Positions 33,101 through 48,100 of a stretch of DNA of 64,000 nt are shown one piece after another (the stretch's first letter is position 1; every line of letters starts with the position of its first letter). Source of the stretch: Nilaparvata lugens (lineage: Eukaryota > Arthropoda > Insecta > Hemiptera > Delphacidae); NCBI RefSeq assembly GCF_014356525.2, contig NC_052518.1:13284201-13348200 (forward strand), read 5' to 3'. The position numbers were made by a program, and so were the translations under genes. The notes under the pieces were generated by a model. That model did not search any database. It saw only the letters and a program-made list of their open reading frames with translations, and was not told the DNA's origin.

Positions 33101-36100
33101 AATAATAAATACATAAATAAAAACACTCTACTTATATGGGCTACTTTTGTATAAATTAATAAAAACAATATAAAAACTTGTAGTACCCTTTATTATTAAA
33201 AACTTTTAAATATTTCAACGACTAAAAATAATGAATAAGAAATAAATTAATCGTATGGAAATAAGTATATGTTCATATTATAATAGTATCAAGTTGTTTA
33301 TTTATTTTCTACATTTCAACTTGAAAATGACCTAAGTTATGGTCGAAACTAGTCGTTGAAATATTTTAAAGTTTTTAATAATAAAGGGTACTACAAGCTT
33401 TTATATTATTTTTATTAATTTCTATTAAAAAAATATCTAACAGAGTATAGGCATTTTTCTAAAAAGTAAGTCTTTCCCCACATGAGCTCTAGGCTTGTGC
33501 TTGGGCAATGAGGCGATGATAATGAGAAATGAATGGACCAAAAGTTTTAGGTGGGTTTCGAACCACCGGGAAGCGATTTTACAACTCATGAATCATATTC
33601 AGAGGAGTTGGCTCAAATCCTTCACCCTTCCAACGGGAGTACCATCCGCATGAATACAAGAGTCTCATGAAACTCATGAATGCCGCATGAAATCGCTTAT
33701 GTAAGCGATAGCGACGACTGAGTTAAACCATTCCCTGCGGTTAATAGACTTAATAGACATATTTCTCCAATTCCTGTGAGTACCTGCATGTTGGTGAGAA
33801 TCAATTCTGACATTTAACCTACCTCTAGTTGAATAATTATGAATGTCACAATTAAGATTATATTCATTCCGGATTCTTTTCAACCCACCATTCACTCACT
33901 GAATGTTCAACAATTACATACAAGAGAATAACATCTATATGGATGATGAAACCCTAGCAAATACAATACATTTTCAATGATTCTCGTTTCATCATCAAAA
34001 AGTTTGCGGCGTTTCCTTCTTCAAAAGAAATTTTGTGTTTTGAGTACTATTTAGTTTTCGTTTGTCGACTCTTTACTGTGCAACATTTTTTCAAATTATT
34101 ATCAGCCTACAATAATCATTTCTATGTGGTTAAAGAAAAAGTAGTTTTCTTCTCAATTCTCATTAGAAGTAATCCTTGAGATGTTTTTCAACCTTATAAC
34201 AAACCTAGGTATAAAAAGGGCTGTTTAAGAAGTTTTTGACTTTACCATGAAGATGACAATCCTCGGGAACGCAGCACCCAATATCGATTTACTCAAACGA
34301 CTGTAAAGTGAATATTGTGCTTCCAAAATTTCAGTGATTAACTAGTGAAATATGACCAAAAAGACAAACCAGAGCTTGTTCACGAAGGTTGTCATCTTCA
34401 GGGTTAGATTAGAAACTTTTCAAACTGGCCTCGTAACTCACAGTTATTTATTCAAAAAATTTTAATTGAAGGAAGCATTATTCTGTATAAATGGGAGAAC
34501 AATTATTTTTATTAATTACATTACATTACTTGCTAGATCAAGCATATATCACTACAGTGTAAACATTTCTAACTTATCTGTTTTAATTTTATAGTTACAA
34601 TTACTGTATGTTATTGATCCCATGTTGAAGCTATCATAAGCTTGGATTTGGTTACATTTTCCAAGTATTTGAAAATTAGTTATTAACTCTTACTATGCAT
34701 TGAACTGTAAAGCATTCATAATGTCAGTTACCCGTTGGCACAGATAGAAAAGAATTGAAATTCAGTACTGTTGAAATACTCATCAGAATATTTTTTTATA
34801 CATTGTGAAAATTCATAATTTTACATTTTCCCTCCGAATTGGTCAGTTTTGCATTTTGTAATACGTTTTTGGAATAAGACATTTTTGTGACACAGTTACC
34901 TTTTTTATAGGTTCATGACTCGTCCATGTTTGTATTCGGAGGCTACACGGGCGATATTCATTCAAATTCAAATTTAACAAACAAAGATGACCTGTTCGAA
35001 TATAAATTTCAAACTGGTCAATGGATTGAATGGAAATTTGAAGGAAGGTAATTTTTGTAGACATTGTAGGTTTTTCAAATATTTTTGACAACTTAAATTT
35101 TGTCTGATTGTAAACTAACTTTTTTGCTTTTTGCATTAATTTAATATCACGCTTATCATAATATACCTTCTCAGGATCAACTGTAAAATCATTTAACTTG
35201 TCTAAAATCGGTTTTACTGTGATAACTCATGTAGATAGGAACTTTGTATAATATTTAGAACTCTGTTTTGGTGGTAGATTGGCTGCTTGTTTTTGAATTC
35301 CTTTAGTGTATTACTAATAAAACAAATCATATGCGACATCCTAGAATATTGTACTATGTATTTTATTTAAACTTTAATAGAGCTTGGATAGTAATAATAC
35401 TAGTTCCATAATTAATAAAAACATTGAAATGTACCTGTAATACAGGTCAAACCCCTATGAAATTTTACAGTTGTAAAATTTTGTGAAACACAATTTTAAT
35501 GCTAACCAATAATACAGGGAAGTTACCTGTAATAAAGGTCCTGTAAGTTTTATGAAATACGCCCCTGGTCTTGATGATGTTATTCTAGCTTACACATTTT
35601 TTTGAATTTAGATCGTAATTTTTTAATTATTTAGTAATCTGTAATCTGTTTCGAATCTCTAATGTAGGATTCATTCTGTATAATTGTGGACTCATTATCG
35701 ATGGAAAACCTACTTGATATTGCTGGTCTAGCTCACGGCATCACACTTCGATTTAGATCCGGTTTCTAGGACACTTATTAAATCCAATGAAGAATTAAAT
35801 TATATTAAATCCAAGTTTAATGTTTCATTTGATTTAATGTCTTAGAAACCTGGCCCTAGTTTCTCACTTTTCTCCAAAGTGGTCATCTGAATCAAAGTGT
35901 AGATCAACCTCTTTTATGGGGATTTTATCTGGTTTTAATATTTCATTTTCAATTTTTTCTAGAACACCAGTCCCTCGATCTGCTCATGGCGCCGCGGTAT
36001 ATGATGGAAAGTTGTGGATCTTTGCGGGGTATGATGGCAATGCTAGACTCAACGATATGTGGACCATATCTCTTCAACGCGGGAGTATGGTGGGTGTCTC

Positions 36101-39100
36101 ATTAAGCTTTCCAATTTTCATTTTTCTATCGAATTTAACTTGGATCCGTTTTCATTGCTGCAACTTCTGGGGAATTCAGTCGTAAGTTACGTAAGTGGCC
36201 TACTAATGTTGAAAAAGTATTTCATGATTCACATTTCATCATTTATTTATCCAATCATTCAGAATTATACAACTTACAGAAAAGTACCACAGGCTAATTT
36301 ACGCCCAAAACGGTTCCAATTCTAATTTACAACAGCAAACATTAGCAATTTAGCTAGCATTCTCATTGTAAACAGTCTCAATCAATACAAAGGAAGGTAA
36401 TTTAGCCGGCCAGCATAGCCGAGTTGACTAAGGCGTTGCACCCTTCAGTCTGCTAGTGCTACCTGGTCGCGGGTTCGAATCCCATCGAATAGGTATGGAC
36501 GTTTGACCATCTCATAATTCACTCTCGCACTTACCATTACCCACGCGTTAGTAAAAAACTCATGTGGGCATCATCCGCAATAAAAATGATGAACATCAAA
36601 AGGCTACACTATTCTGAAAATTATTCAACAATATTTTATTATGAGTCGGTATTAATTAAATATTATTTATTCTTCATAACGGCTAAAAATAATAAGTGGA
36701 GATTCAACGATGACCATCACAATATAAGACAAAAATTTATTCAAGATTATGATGAATCAAAGGGAAATGTTCAGAAGAAAGGTTTATATAAACCACAAAA
36801 TCTCGGTTAGTTGAAGGATTCAGAATCGATGAACTGCAAAGTTTAATCTTTCGTATCCTCTAAAATATACCTACTATGACTTGCCAAAAATTATAATTTT
36901 TTTAGATGTTCAGCAATGATACTTTTGTATATTTGAATCTCCAATACATATTTGTATTTGTATTTGAAGCTCAAATACATCTAGTAAATACTTGCTAGTA
37001 CTAATATTTTTATGAATGAATATTATTTATGAATATGTATACATTTATATCAATATTCCAAATTGTATTGTACTATTATTTATCCTGTTGTCCTTCTTAA
37101 TAAAATTCTTAATTAATTCAATTTATTTATTGTTTTGGAACAGCATGAACGCTGTTGCTGGGAAGAAGTGATTCAATCTGGAGAGTGTCCCCCAACCTGC
37201 TGCAATTTTCCTGTTGCCGTGGCGCGAGAATCAATGTTTGTTTTCAGCGGTCAAAGTGGTGCAAAGATTACCAACAGTCTCTTCCAATTCCACTTCAAGA
37301 GCAGATGGTATGTATGATCATTGGTATACTTTATACTGAAACATGTTTCCTAAGATTAGAAGTGAAATGGTAGCTAAAGTAATGGTAGTATTATCAGAGA
37401 GCTTAAAAATTATTAATATATGTTGCAGATGATTTAAATCTGAATACAATCGTTTCATGCATTAAATAACCGTTCCAATGGTTGTATTATCAGGAGCTTA
37501 AAAATTAGTAATATATGTTACAGCTGATTTAAAGCAGAACACAACCGTTCCATGCATTATTACTACCAAGAACACTGTTAATTTTGGATGTTTCATTTAT
37601 TATAACTACTCATACAAGATTGTCATTGTTTGAACGTTGAATGTCATTGGACATGTTTGAACAACAACCTATTTATGTAGTGGAAGGATGAGAATAGTAG
37701 TAGGTGAACTTTTTTTTTAATGCATTTGGCAGAGAAGACGGTCACTTCCGACTTCCAAGATCCGAATGTCACATTTGTTGATCAATTTACTCTTGTTATA
37801 GTGTTCAACCTGTCATGGAAGCCTCATTATGCAACGGGCTTGAGAAAGCTTTTTCAATATTGTTCTGGCATCAATTATGAAACATTTCATTCATGTAGGC
37901 CTATGATAATAATAAAGTCTTTCTGTTCATGGCGTGGTCATACTACATTGGCATGTCCACAAGTGAACAAGTCAAAAACAATACAAACACTGCCATAAGG
38001 CAGGTCGAGTAAAAGAACAAAAGTTACAAGTCAAAACACAAAGCATGCAATGAAACATATATTAAGCATGCAAATAAACCTTCAATATTAAGCAGTAAGA
38101 CTAAAGGTGCGTACAGATTTACGCGCCGCTAACATGTGCAATTCACTTTTAATCAGCTGATGCCAAGCTTTTTATATCTGTATCTTACCGTTTCTGTAAA
38201 AATACAGTTATAATCAGCTGAATAAAAGTGAATTGCTCATGTTCGCGGCGCGTATATCTGTACGCACCTCTAGGCAATAAGTATCTACTCACAGTCTGTT
38301 GATAACAATCATAAAACCCTCAGAGAATAAAAGGGGTTCTCGTGAAGGAAAGCCCTCAGTCTCCTCTTCAAAACTGTCTCAGGCAGACTCCTGGCTTAAA
38401 CTGGCAACATGCCCACAATTTTGGCTGGTTGGTAGATGTGGCTGCTCTGGGTCCTCCCCAATCTACAATATAGCAGGTTCAGACTCATCCTGTTTCTGTT
38501 GCCACAGCCATACACATCACCCCTGGGTAGGCAAAGTATGGACACTGTGCAAGGCCTTTATAGCTGACCTGTAAATGAAAAGATAGAAAACAGTAAGTAT
38601 CTTCGCATTCACAAAGAGAGGTCTACAATGTGCTAAAAAGTCTACCCTACAATCCGGATGGCATTTTTCAGTATATCTTTTACCTCAAAGGCACCACCCC
38701 ACAAGGTGTTACCATATGCCATCACATTTTGGAAGAAGGCAAAATAACACCTGCGGAGATTGGCCTCCGGTATAAATGTTCTCATCATCCTGAGCAAGAT
38801 GTGCACCCTATTCAATCTGCCTTTATTAATTTATTTAGTCATTCATTCAATCGTATTATCTTGTAAACATATCTTTGCTTTGAGTTCATAGAACATACAA
38901 AGCCAACTGAAATCAATATAAGCGAGGTCCCTTTTGTAGGCCTAGTTTTTGTTGGGCTTCCATTAAACTGTTAGATAGGGTGTTTACTGTTTATAAATGA
39001 ATATCGGTATTTTAACCCTTTATAATATTATTGTTACATTAAAATTACAGGTATAAAAGTAAAATTAAAAATCAGCTCAATTTTATCGAGAACCTTATAA

Positions 39101-42100
39101 ACGTTCATATGACTACCATTTGTCACTTGGTACACATCAAGTCCATAGCCGAGTCCTTTCCAAACTTTGCCAATGCACTATCTCGTTTTTAACGGAGATA
39201 TATCAGCTGTTGGTTCAAAACCGGAATGAAACACATTATTATGAATGCGACCATGCATTCATATAATCATAAATTTGGTCTTCAGTAATAATATTAGATC
39301 CAACTCTATCCAATTCAGCGAGGTCAGTTAGTAGCGTAGACACGTACACACGATCCTTGATGAAGCCACGAGTATAGGAATTGTATGGTGTTAGATCAGG
39401 AGAAGGTGGAGGTCATGCATAGCAAGCCCTTTTATTGAAGTCCTTGAGCATCCCTTATAGACGGGAGAGTAGAGACAGCTAGCCACTGATCATCAATTTT
39501 TCTCGCATGTTACGCTCTTGATACATTTATAGCTATTCAAAAGGTTTTAATGTGTATTTTCCAATTCACATGTAATGTTTTTGGCAGCTGGAACCGCATC
39601 TCTACAGAGCACATTTTGCGCGGCGCTCCACCGCCGCCGGCCCGCCGCTATGGTCACACGATGGTCACCTTCGACCGCCACCTGTACGTGTTTGGCGGTG
39701 CTGCAGACTCCACCCTGCCCAACAACTTGCATTGCTACGATCTGGACACGCAGACCTGGTCGGTGGTGAGCATCGCTCAGGACTCCAACATCCCGTCGGG
39801 GCGGCTCTTCCACGCGGCCGCGGTCGTAGGCGAGGGAATGTTCATATTCGGAGGCACCGTAGACAACAATGTGCGCAGTGGTGAAATGTACCGGTTTCAG
39901 GTGGGTTCATAATATTCATTATTCATATTTTTTTAAATGTATGAATTTAGGGCTACTTTCATGTATTTATAAAATAAAATTATAGTACCCTTTAAAATTA
40001 ATAAAATCACAATTTTACGTTACAATTTGTATTATTGTTTTAAAGGGCACTATAATTCTATTTTATCAATATTCATAATATTTACTCTTCATAATATGAT
40101 TGATATTTTTTATATTAAAAGCAAGATATTTTTCTCTGGTCACTCCCATGTGGGATGGTCACGTCGGTCCCGGCTGCCTAAAAACTCATGTCAACGGCCC
40201 TGAAATTGATCAGGTGCGACCTGAAAATTCACACCAGACCTGAGTCAGTCAGGTAACTCGATATTATTATTAGGTGAGTTGATTTTATTTGGAAGATTGA
40301 AAGGAGCTCTTATATTATTTGCGACTTCAATGTACATGGGTAACTCAGGCTCCAAGCGGTAGTTCTTGTCTGTATCTGGTTGTCCAGTTCCAATTTTTTT
40401 TCACTTTCTGGGGCATTACATCAGTTCGTCAAGTAATAATGTACCTCTTAGTTGGTCGTTTGAGAATTATGTTCGTCATGTTTACCATTTTACCAGTTCT
40501 TTTTTACAATGAAGCACAGATTGGGAGAGAAAAACTAAGAATACCTTGTACTATTCTTGAGTTACTGAAAGAAATGGGAATTTGAACCATTTATTACGTC
40601 AAGATTACACGCATAAAGTTTTCGTTGCAGACTGATAACTTAGAGAGAAGATAGCATAAAAAGGTATCCCATGGCATAGGGCGTCAGCACCGCCCTAACA
40701 TCCATCGCATTATAATATTATTAAATTATTAATAATAATTATTATTATTAAAGTATCAAGCTGTACCTCATAATGCTGTGGGAGAAGGCTTAGTAAGCGC
40801 TTAGAAAACATCCGGCTGAAACCTGGCACTTCATTTTCTTCAGCTGGAAGGTAACTCTCAAAAATCTGGTATAGACTGCATGCATTCACGTGGTCTCCCC
40901 AGGACAGCTTTCCATCAATCATGAAGAAGCTCAGCAGTCTCACCGTGACTGGATGAGGGTTTGGTGACCTGCTTAGGGTGCAAACAAGATGTTGGGTCTT
41001 TCCTTCGTCAAGCTTCAGCCAACTTCTCTTGAACCACTGCACTGCGAGAGCTCCTTGGCCGCCTCCCGTGGTGAAGCTCCACTGGTGCATATTGTGGTGT
41101 CATCCGCAAACAGAATTGTCTGCTCCTCCAGGATGAGGTCATTCACCAGAATGAGGAAATAAGACTGAGCCAAGCACTGACCCCTGAGGAACCCCATGTC
41201 TGACAAACACTTGACTTACTTGACTTAGTTCCTTTGGCTCCTTGAGGAGCATAGGGCATCCGAAAACGTTCTCCACTTGGCTGCGAGCCTCTTGACCTCT
41301 GCCCAAGTCTTTCCCTGTTGCCTGTACTCTGCCTCGACCGTTCTTCTCCATGTCATCCATGGGCATCCTTGTCTGCATGATCCCTGGGGGTCCCAGCTCA
41401 ATGCAGCCTTCTCAATCGCACTATCTTCTTTTCTCAATGTGTGCCCAATCCATCTCCATTTTCTCCTTTTCAGTTCCTCTTGGATTGGACATTGATTTGC
41501 TAACTGCCAGAGATTCTCATTGGTGTAATAACCAATAATACTCTGGCCAGTAGATGCACATGATGCGGCGTAAACATCGATTTATGAAGGTCTGCAGCTG
41601 TCTTACAATTCGTCCAGTGATCTTCCATATTTCACATCCGTATAAAAGCACTGATTTCACGTTGATATTGAAAATCCGAATTTTTGTTACCCTAGATATA
41701 TTTCTGTTTTTCCATACCTTGTTCAATTGGATGAAGGCACCATTCGCTTTTTTAATTCGGCTTCCAACATCTTCATCAGTGCCCCCAGTCTTGGTCACTG
41801 CACTCCCCAAATACACAAAGGAGTCTACAGTCTGGATGCGAGTACCACCCACTTCAAACTGCCTATCTGTTGCTACATTTGATCTCATTTCCTTTGTCTT
41901 TTTCTTATTAATACAGACACCTGCTTCTGCAGCTTCTTTTTCTAGCCTAAACAGTTTCTCTTCCATGTCTCTGGAACGCTGGGCTAATAGGCAAATATCA
42001 TCAGCAAAGTCCAGGTCTTCCAGCCTCTGTCTTAAACCCCACTGCAGCCCTCTCCTTCTCCCTGCCTGTACATTCCTCATGACCCGATTCAATACCAGCA

Positions 42101-45100
42101 GGAACAATGTTGGTGACAGCACGCAACCTTGACGAACACCTGATTTTATTAGGAATGGCTGGGTAATCTTCCCTTCATGCAGTACCTGGCATTCATAGCC
42201 CTCATACATTTTCTCCAGTATTCTAATTATTCTAACTGGGATTCCATACTCTCTTAAAGTTTTCCACAGCACACACCTATTGACTGAATCTGACAAACAC
42301 TGGCTGTCACCTATAAAACTAGTTTCTCGTCAGTGGCTTTTACAAGTCCTTTTAACCATCAAAATATTGCAACCTTTACCTGCAGTAGAATAGTAATAAA
42401 GAAAGTATGTGTTGTAATACTACTTGTTAAGGAGAGCCTTTGAGTTTTTTGCTTCACATAGAACTTAAAAAAGTATAATTTTTCAAACATTCATTCTTAA
42501 ATGCAGAAAAACTATGCGTTCATTCAGCACAAATATACAAATGCCCATACTTTCATTCACTCAATTCGATAAATATATTTACTCAACCTAAATTGAATTT
42601 TTCGAAATTCTTTTTTTACTAGATTAATCTTCAAAATAACAATCATGAGTTCAGTATTGAAGGAGTTGGAATAAGAGAATACAAAGGAGCAACAAAATCA
42701 GAACTATCATTTAGTTTCAATCAACTTTTTCTATTATGAAATGAACAATTCCTCCATACAAGCTTAGTTTGAGGTAGAATGCTTTCGTTTTTTCCGTGTT
42801 TTGTGAATTTTACCTGTATCCAGTACAGCTTTACTAAATAGATTAGACTACAGTCATTTATTGAACAACTATGCCTGTTGTCTTCTCCAAATCATATTTC
42901 AATTATGATTTGTGATTGTGAATAAAAAATAAATTAATGAATGAATTAATTAATATCCTAAGTCTGGGTGCTTCCTCAATAATTTAAGCTTACTTGTTAT
43001 TTTTAATTTTAGAAAGGTGTTGAAAACTTCAAGGTTGAGAGTGAGTGAAAATGTATTAGTCCTGACTCCGCCCAATGAAGAAATTTTCATCTCATTTTAT
43101 AATGAATGTAACCATTTTCTAAATTGTTGATTTTTGAGTTTAGAATACTGAACGCTCTACATAGCTCAACTGTGTATAAATTTCACATTTTTGGGTAATG
43201 AATACCTTTAATTCAATTTTATCTACATCTTGATAGTTTATTAATGAATTAAATTTCGAAACTCTGAAAAATTAAGTATATTCATCCAAACAGGCATAGC
43301 CTAATTTTGAATGCATCTGATTTCTATATTCTGTAATTATTTTTATCAATTTGAGTGGACATAGGTACAGTATTTGTGAATTTGTGTTGGATAAAACGCA
43401 TAGGTTAAACGAGTACCTTAAACAATTTTTCTACAACGTTGAGATATTCTCTGCGTGATGTTCATTTGGCTAATCTTGTTTTTTTGCACAATACATAGTA
43501 TTATTATTATTCTTCTTCATGTGTCTGTCTGCTTCCGGACGTTGCTTCCACCGCTAGCTTCATCCTATCCACAGCTGCACGGAACAATTCCGCGGTGTTC
43601 ATGGAGAACCAGGCTCTCAAATTTTTCAGCCATAAAATTCTTCTGCCGACCCCTCTCCTCCCATTACTCTCCCGTGCATAATGAACTGAAGGAGATCACA
43701 ACGGTGTGGGTTTCTCATAATACGCCCCAAATACTGCAACTTTCTCGCTTTTATACTATTTAGGAGCTCTCTTCCTTCACCCATTCTTCTAAGAATTTCG
43801 GCATTAATTACACGATCCCATGAAACCCTCAAAATCCTCATACACGGCCACATCCCATACGCCTCCAATCTTTTTGTTGCAGCTTCTGTCAGTGTCCATG
43901 ACTCTACCCAATATAACAATACCGAAAACACATATGCAACAAGGGCAACATTGTTCTGTCCCGATTATATGATTGTATATTATGATTTGTGACTTGATAA
44001 ATGAATAATTAAATAAATAATAATGTCTGAAATACTAAACGACACATACTTGAATGATGCGGAAATAATCGAGCATTTCTTGTATGCTTACAGTTTTCAT
44101 GCTATCCGAAATGCACGCTTCATGAAGATTTTGGCAAACTGCTGGAGTTGAGACAGTTCTGTGACGTGGACTTCCTGGTGGGAGTGAATGAAGTGAGGAT
44201 ACCTGCTCACCTAGCAATGGTCTGTGCTAGATCGCAGTGGCTGAAAAATCGCGTAGTCCAGGCTAAAGAAGAGCGAGAAGCTCATTATGATAAGGTAGTA
44301 TTCAAGAAAAATATCAGATGTTATATTCTTTAAAAAAAATATCAGTTGATATCTTCTAAAAAATGTATACGGTATCTTTTAAAAAAATTTATGAATGATG
44401 AAAATAAATAGATGATATTTGAAGAATTCATCATATTTAGAGAATTTATGCTACTGTATTTTTTAATTTGGTAATAGAACGTTGAAGTTCGATATTTGAA
44501 AAATTATTGCTTTCAATAAATTGATGAAAAATTGTTACCTTCTAAAAAAATTGAAAAATCCAGTTTTTCTGGTGTCTATGATAGTAGAACTGCAAAGTAA
44601 ACTCTCAGTGTCTAATGCTGAATGCTTGTGTGTTTCACTATAAATTCAAATTCATTTCACATCTACAAAAATACATACGGTAGTGAAAATGCATTAGTAT
44701 GATTATCTATTAATTGTGTAAAAAAGGCTCTTCATGGTATTGTCTGTGATCCTTTATATGTATAATTATGTATATCAATAAATAAATAAATATTAGGAAC
44801 ATTACATACCTCAAATAACAATTTAAATTGTACGCTGAAAATGAAGCTCAGTGCCTTGAAACGCACTGAATTCACGAAATATGTAAGAAGGCTGTAAGTG
44901 AAAATTTGATACTAGATTCAAACTGAATTTTCTCATTTCCAGGTGTTTAGTCCACAAGTGCGGAATGATCTACCGTTGAGATCTTTACCTCTTCTTGAAG
45001 TGAGATTGAGAGATGCTGTCCCAGAAGCTTTTGAAATGGTTCTCAGTTACATCTACACGGACCGTATTGACCCAACTAAAAGGAGTAAGTCATTTTCGCT

Positions 45101-48100
45101 GTAGTGAGATTTACTTCAAACTGTCACGATTCCTTATAAATAATCTCAATGCTTCTTCCCATTCAACCAATAATGAAGGTTTGAAATGAATCTCACTGTA
45201 TCAAGCGCTCTTGATGAAACTTTGTATCAAGCGCTCTTGATGGATTCGAGCTAATCTTAACGAACTGTGAGTATTTATTTTTTGTTGTATTCGAACCAAC
45301 AAATTGATGTTAGATTATAATTTTTTCATTGTCACCTAGAAATGATCCAAATGTCATAGGAAAATCTAATTTTCCTATGACATAATACGTCAATTGAAAA
45401 TATTATAATTCGATTTCGTATATTTGATATCTGGATGCATGTAATGTATAGATGATATTGTGCACTGCACAACTTATTACTATATTTGAGGAGAGCCATC
45501 AGTCCTCGATGAAAGCTTTTTCTTTTAAATTTAAATAACTACTACCAATTGAGGTTATGTTAACATTTCCGATCGAATATAGATTACCATTATGCATTCT
45601 GATTATGGTGCATTCTTGCATTTTACAGGGACTCGTTTATAGTTTTCCTGATCCTTTGCTATAGATATTTATATTATTTTTACAAGATAGTGCTTTCAAG
45701 ACTACAGGAGGAAAGATAAATTAGTTCACAATACATGAAATATAAATTTATTCTATAGTTGAAGTTAGTTAATCTGAAGCGAACTGTTCGAGGCTGTAAA
45801 ATAATATAATAAGAAGCTCTTTCTATGGGGTCAACAATTTTAGAAAAATCAAGGTTGATAATATTATACAGAGTGACGCAAAAAGAATGGTCACATTTTG
45901 AATGAATATCACTTTATTTATTTTCAACATAATTATTACCTAGTTTACATGTTTGACTTATAAGTCACACTACACTTGTGACTTCTACAATTTCAGAAAA
46001 TAAGTACTGTACTGTGTTACTAACCCAAGTTTATGTACGGAAAATTACTTCCGTAAGATGTTGTACATCTTCAATTATACACATCAGGAGCCTTTCTTCA
46101 AAGTTCTCCGTCACCTTCACGATGACAATATTTTTACAGGGTCTCGTTTATAGTTTTTTTCTGATCCTTGCAATATATATTCATATTATTTTTACAAGAT
46201 AGTGCTTTTTAGGTCAGTGAATCAGTGATTCAGATCCTCCATAGATAAAAATCACACATTGACAGATCCGGTGATCTGGCGGGCCAATGGACGTCACCAA
46301 GGCTACGGAACATGCGTTTCACAACAATCATACACATTTAACTCGCGCAATGTTGGCGCTAAAAATTACGGAGCATGTTGACGTAGCGCACTGAATTCAG
46401 TCACGTTTGTGTGACTCTTAAAAGAGTGAGTTGTGTGACTCTCTCTTTTAAAGTTGTGTGACTTTTTCTCTCTTCAAAGAAATAAGACCCAATAATCCCT
46501 AATTTTGATATTCCTCACCAAACTGACACTTTGGCACTGTGTAGAGGCTTCTGGTGTAACTGTCTGGGATTATCGGGCGCCCAATATTTGCAGTTTGTTT
46601 GTTGACATAGCCGTCTAAATGAAAATGAGCCTCATCTGACATCATTAGCACGATATTGTTCCCGAGTACAAAACGTCCAGCATTTGTTCACAGAAACGTT
46701 TGCGGTCCTCAAAATCTCGTTCGTGAAGTTTTTGAGTAATCATAATTTTGTACGGGTGGAACCTCAACTCACGCTGTAGAATACGCTGTAACGAACGGCG
46801 ACTAATGTCTAAAGCCGTAGCACGCCGCCTGGTGGATCGACGGGGACTTTGAAGCACTGATGCTCTGACATTCTCCACGTTTCCTGGAGTAACTGCTGTG
46901 CGAGGACGCCCAGTTGATTTGCTACTCATTGCGGACCCTGTAGCCCGAAAGGCAGTGACCCGCGATCAGGAATTGGTCCAAAACGTGCTACATTAAAATG
47001 TTGCCGCTGCACTGTGATGGATGAGTTGTTGTTTCTAAAATACTGCTTCACAGCGGAAACACGATGCTCAGCCGTCCACTGCGTCATTTCACGGCAAACT
47101 GAATGCTATGGCCGATGTTCTGACGGCCGTTGAAGGTCACTCTCCCACTTTCTCTTCTACAACCATGCAGTTCAAATCCGACTATTCTTTTTGCACCACT
47201 CAGTACATGCATGATAATGAAGAAGAACCAATAGTTGTGAAATTTAGTTATTGAAAACAATTTAAAATTTGAAATTATTCAGTCATTCTAGATCTTAATC
47301 TGTTACTAATTCAACTAGTATGTTCTAATTAGTTTTTAAGAACTTGTGGTTGTGTGTAATTAGATTGGGGTTCGTGGAATCCCCTTAAACTGGTTTAAAT
47401 CGTATTTAGAGAATAGAAGACAATGATGTGTTAGTATAAATGGTATCCGTAGTGAATTGGTCACAAATAATAATTGTGGGGTCCCCCAGGGCTCAGTACT
47501 GGGGCCTCTCTTATTTTTAGTGTATATAAATGACTTATTCTCATTGAAATTCCATGGTACTGTTGCATCATTTGCTGACGATACTGCGCTGACCTATTCT
47601 GCTGATAGTATTAATCAATTACATTTAATGATGCAGTCAGATTTGAACAATTTGAGGATCTGGTTTGATGGAAACAAAATAGTATTAAATGCTTCTAAAA
47701 CTAACATTATAAATTTCTCGATATCAACAGTATTTGTATTTCCAGTCCCTGTAAAATATCATGAGTTTGATTGTCAAATGGAGTCATGTAATTGTAATTG
47801 TATTGATCAAACAAATTCTATAAAGTATTTAGGAATGATTGTGGATGACAAATTAATCTGGAAAAATCACATAATGAATATAAAAGTAGATTACTTCATT
47901 TAGTTAGGTCATTTTATAAACTTAAACAATTTTTACCTGGATACATTCACCGGCAATTGTATTATGCATTGTTTCACTCTAAACTGGACTATGGCTTATG
48001 TTGTTGGATGTCGACATATGCTTGTCATTATAATCCTCTTATAATTCTTCAAAAGGCTGCAATACGTATAATTTGTGGGGTAAAGAGAAGGATTCACTCA

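Noticed and set aside
39547..39813. A minus-strand 88-codon ORF over LZTR1 exon 6
   Set aside because: It arises from the GC-rich codons of the exon on the opposite strand; the plus frame holds the kelch motifs.
40119..40290. A SINE-like segment (GTCGGTCCCGGCTGCCTAAAA)
   Set aside because: It has the look of a repeat seen in insects, but I could not find a second copy in the window or clear polymerase III boxes, so no feature is claimed.
41554..42132. A plus-strand 192-codon ORF
   Set aside because: It is the antisense of the RTE-like reverse transcriptase, whose motifs are clear on the minus strand.
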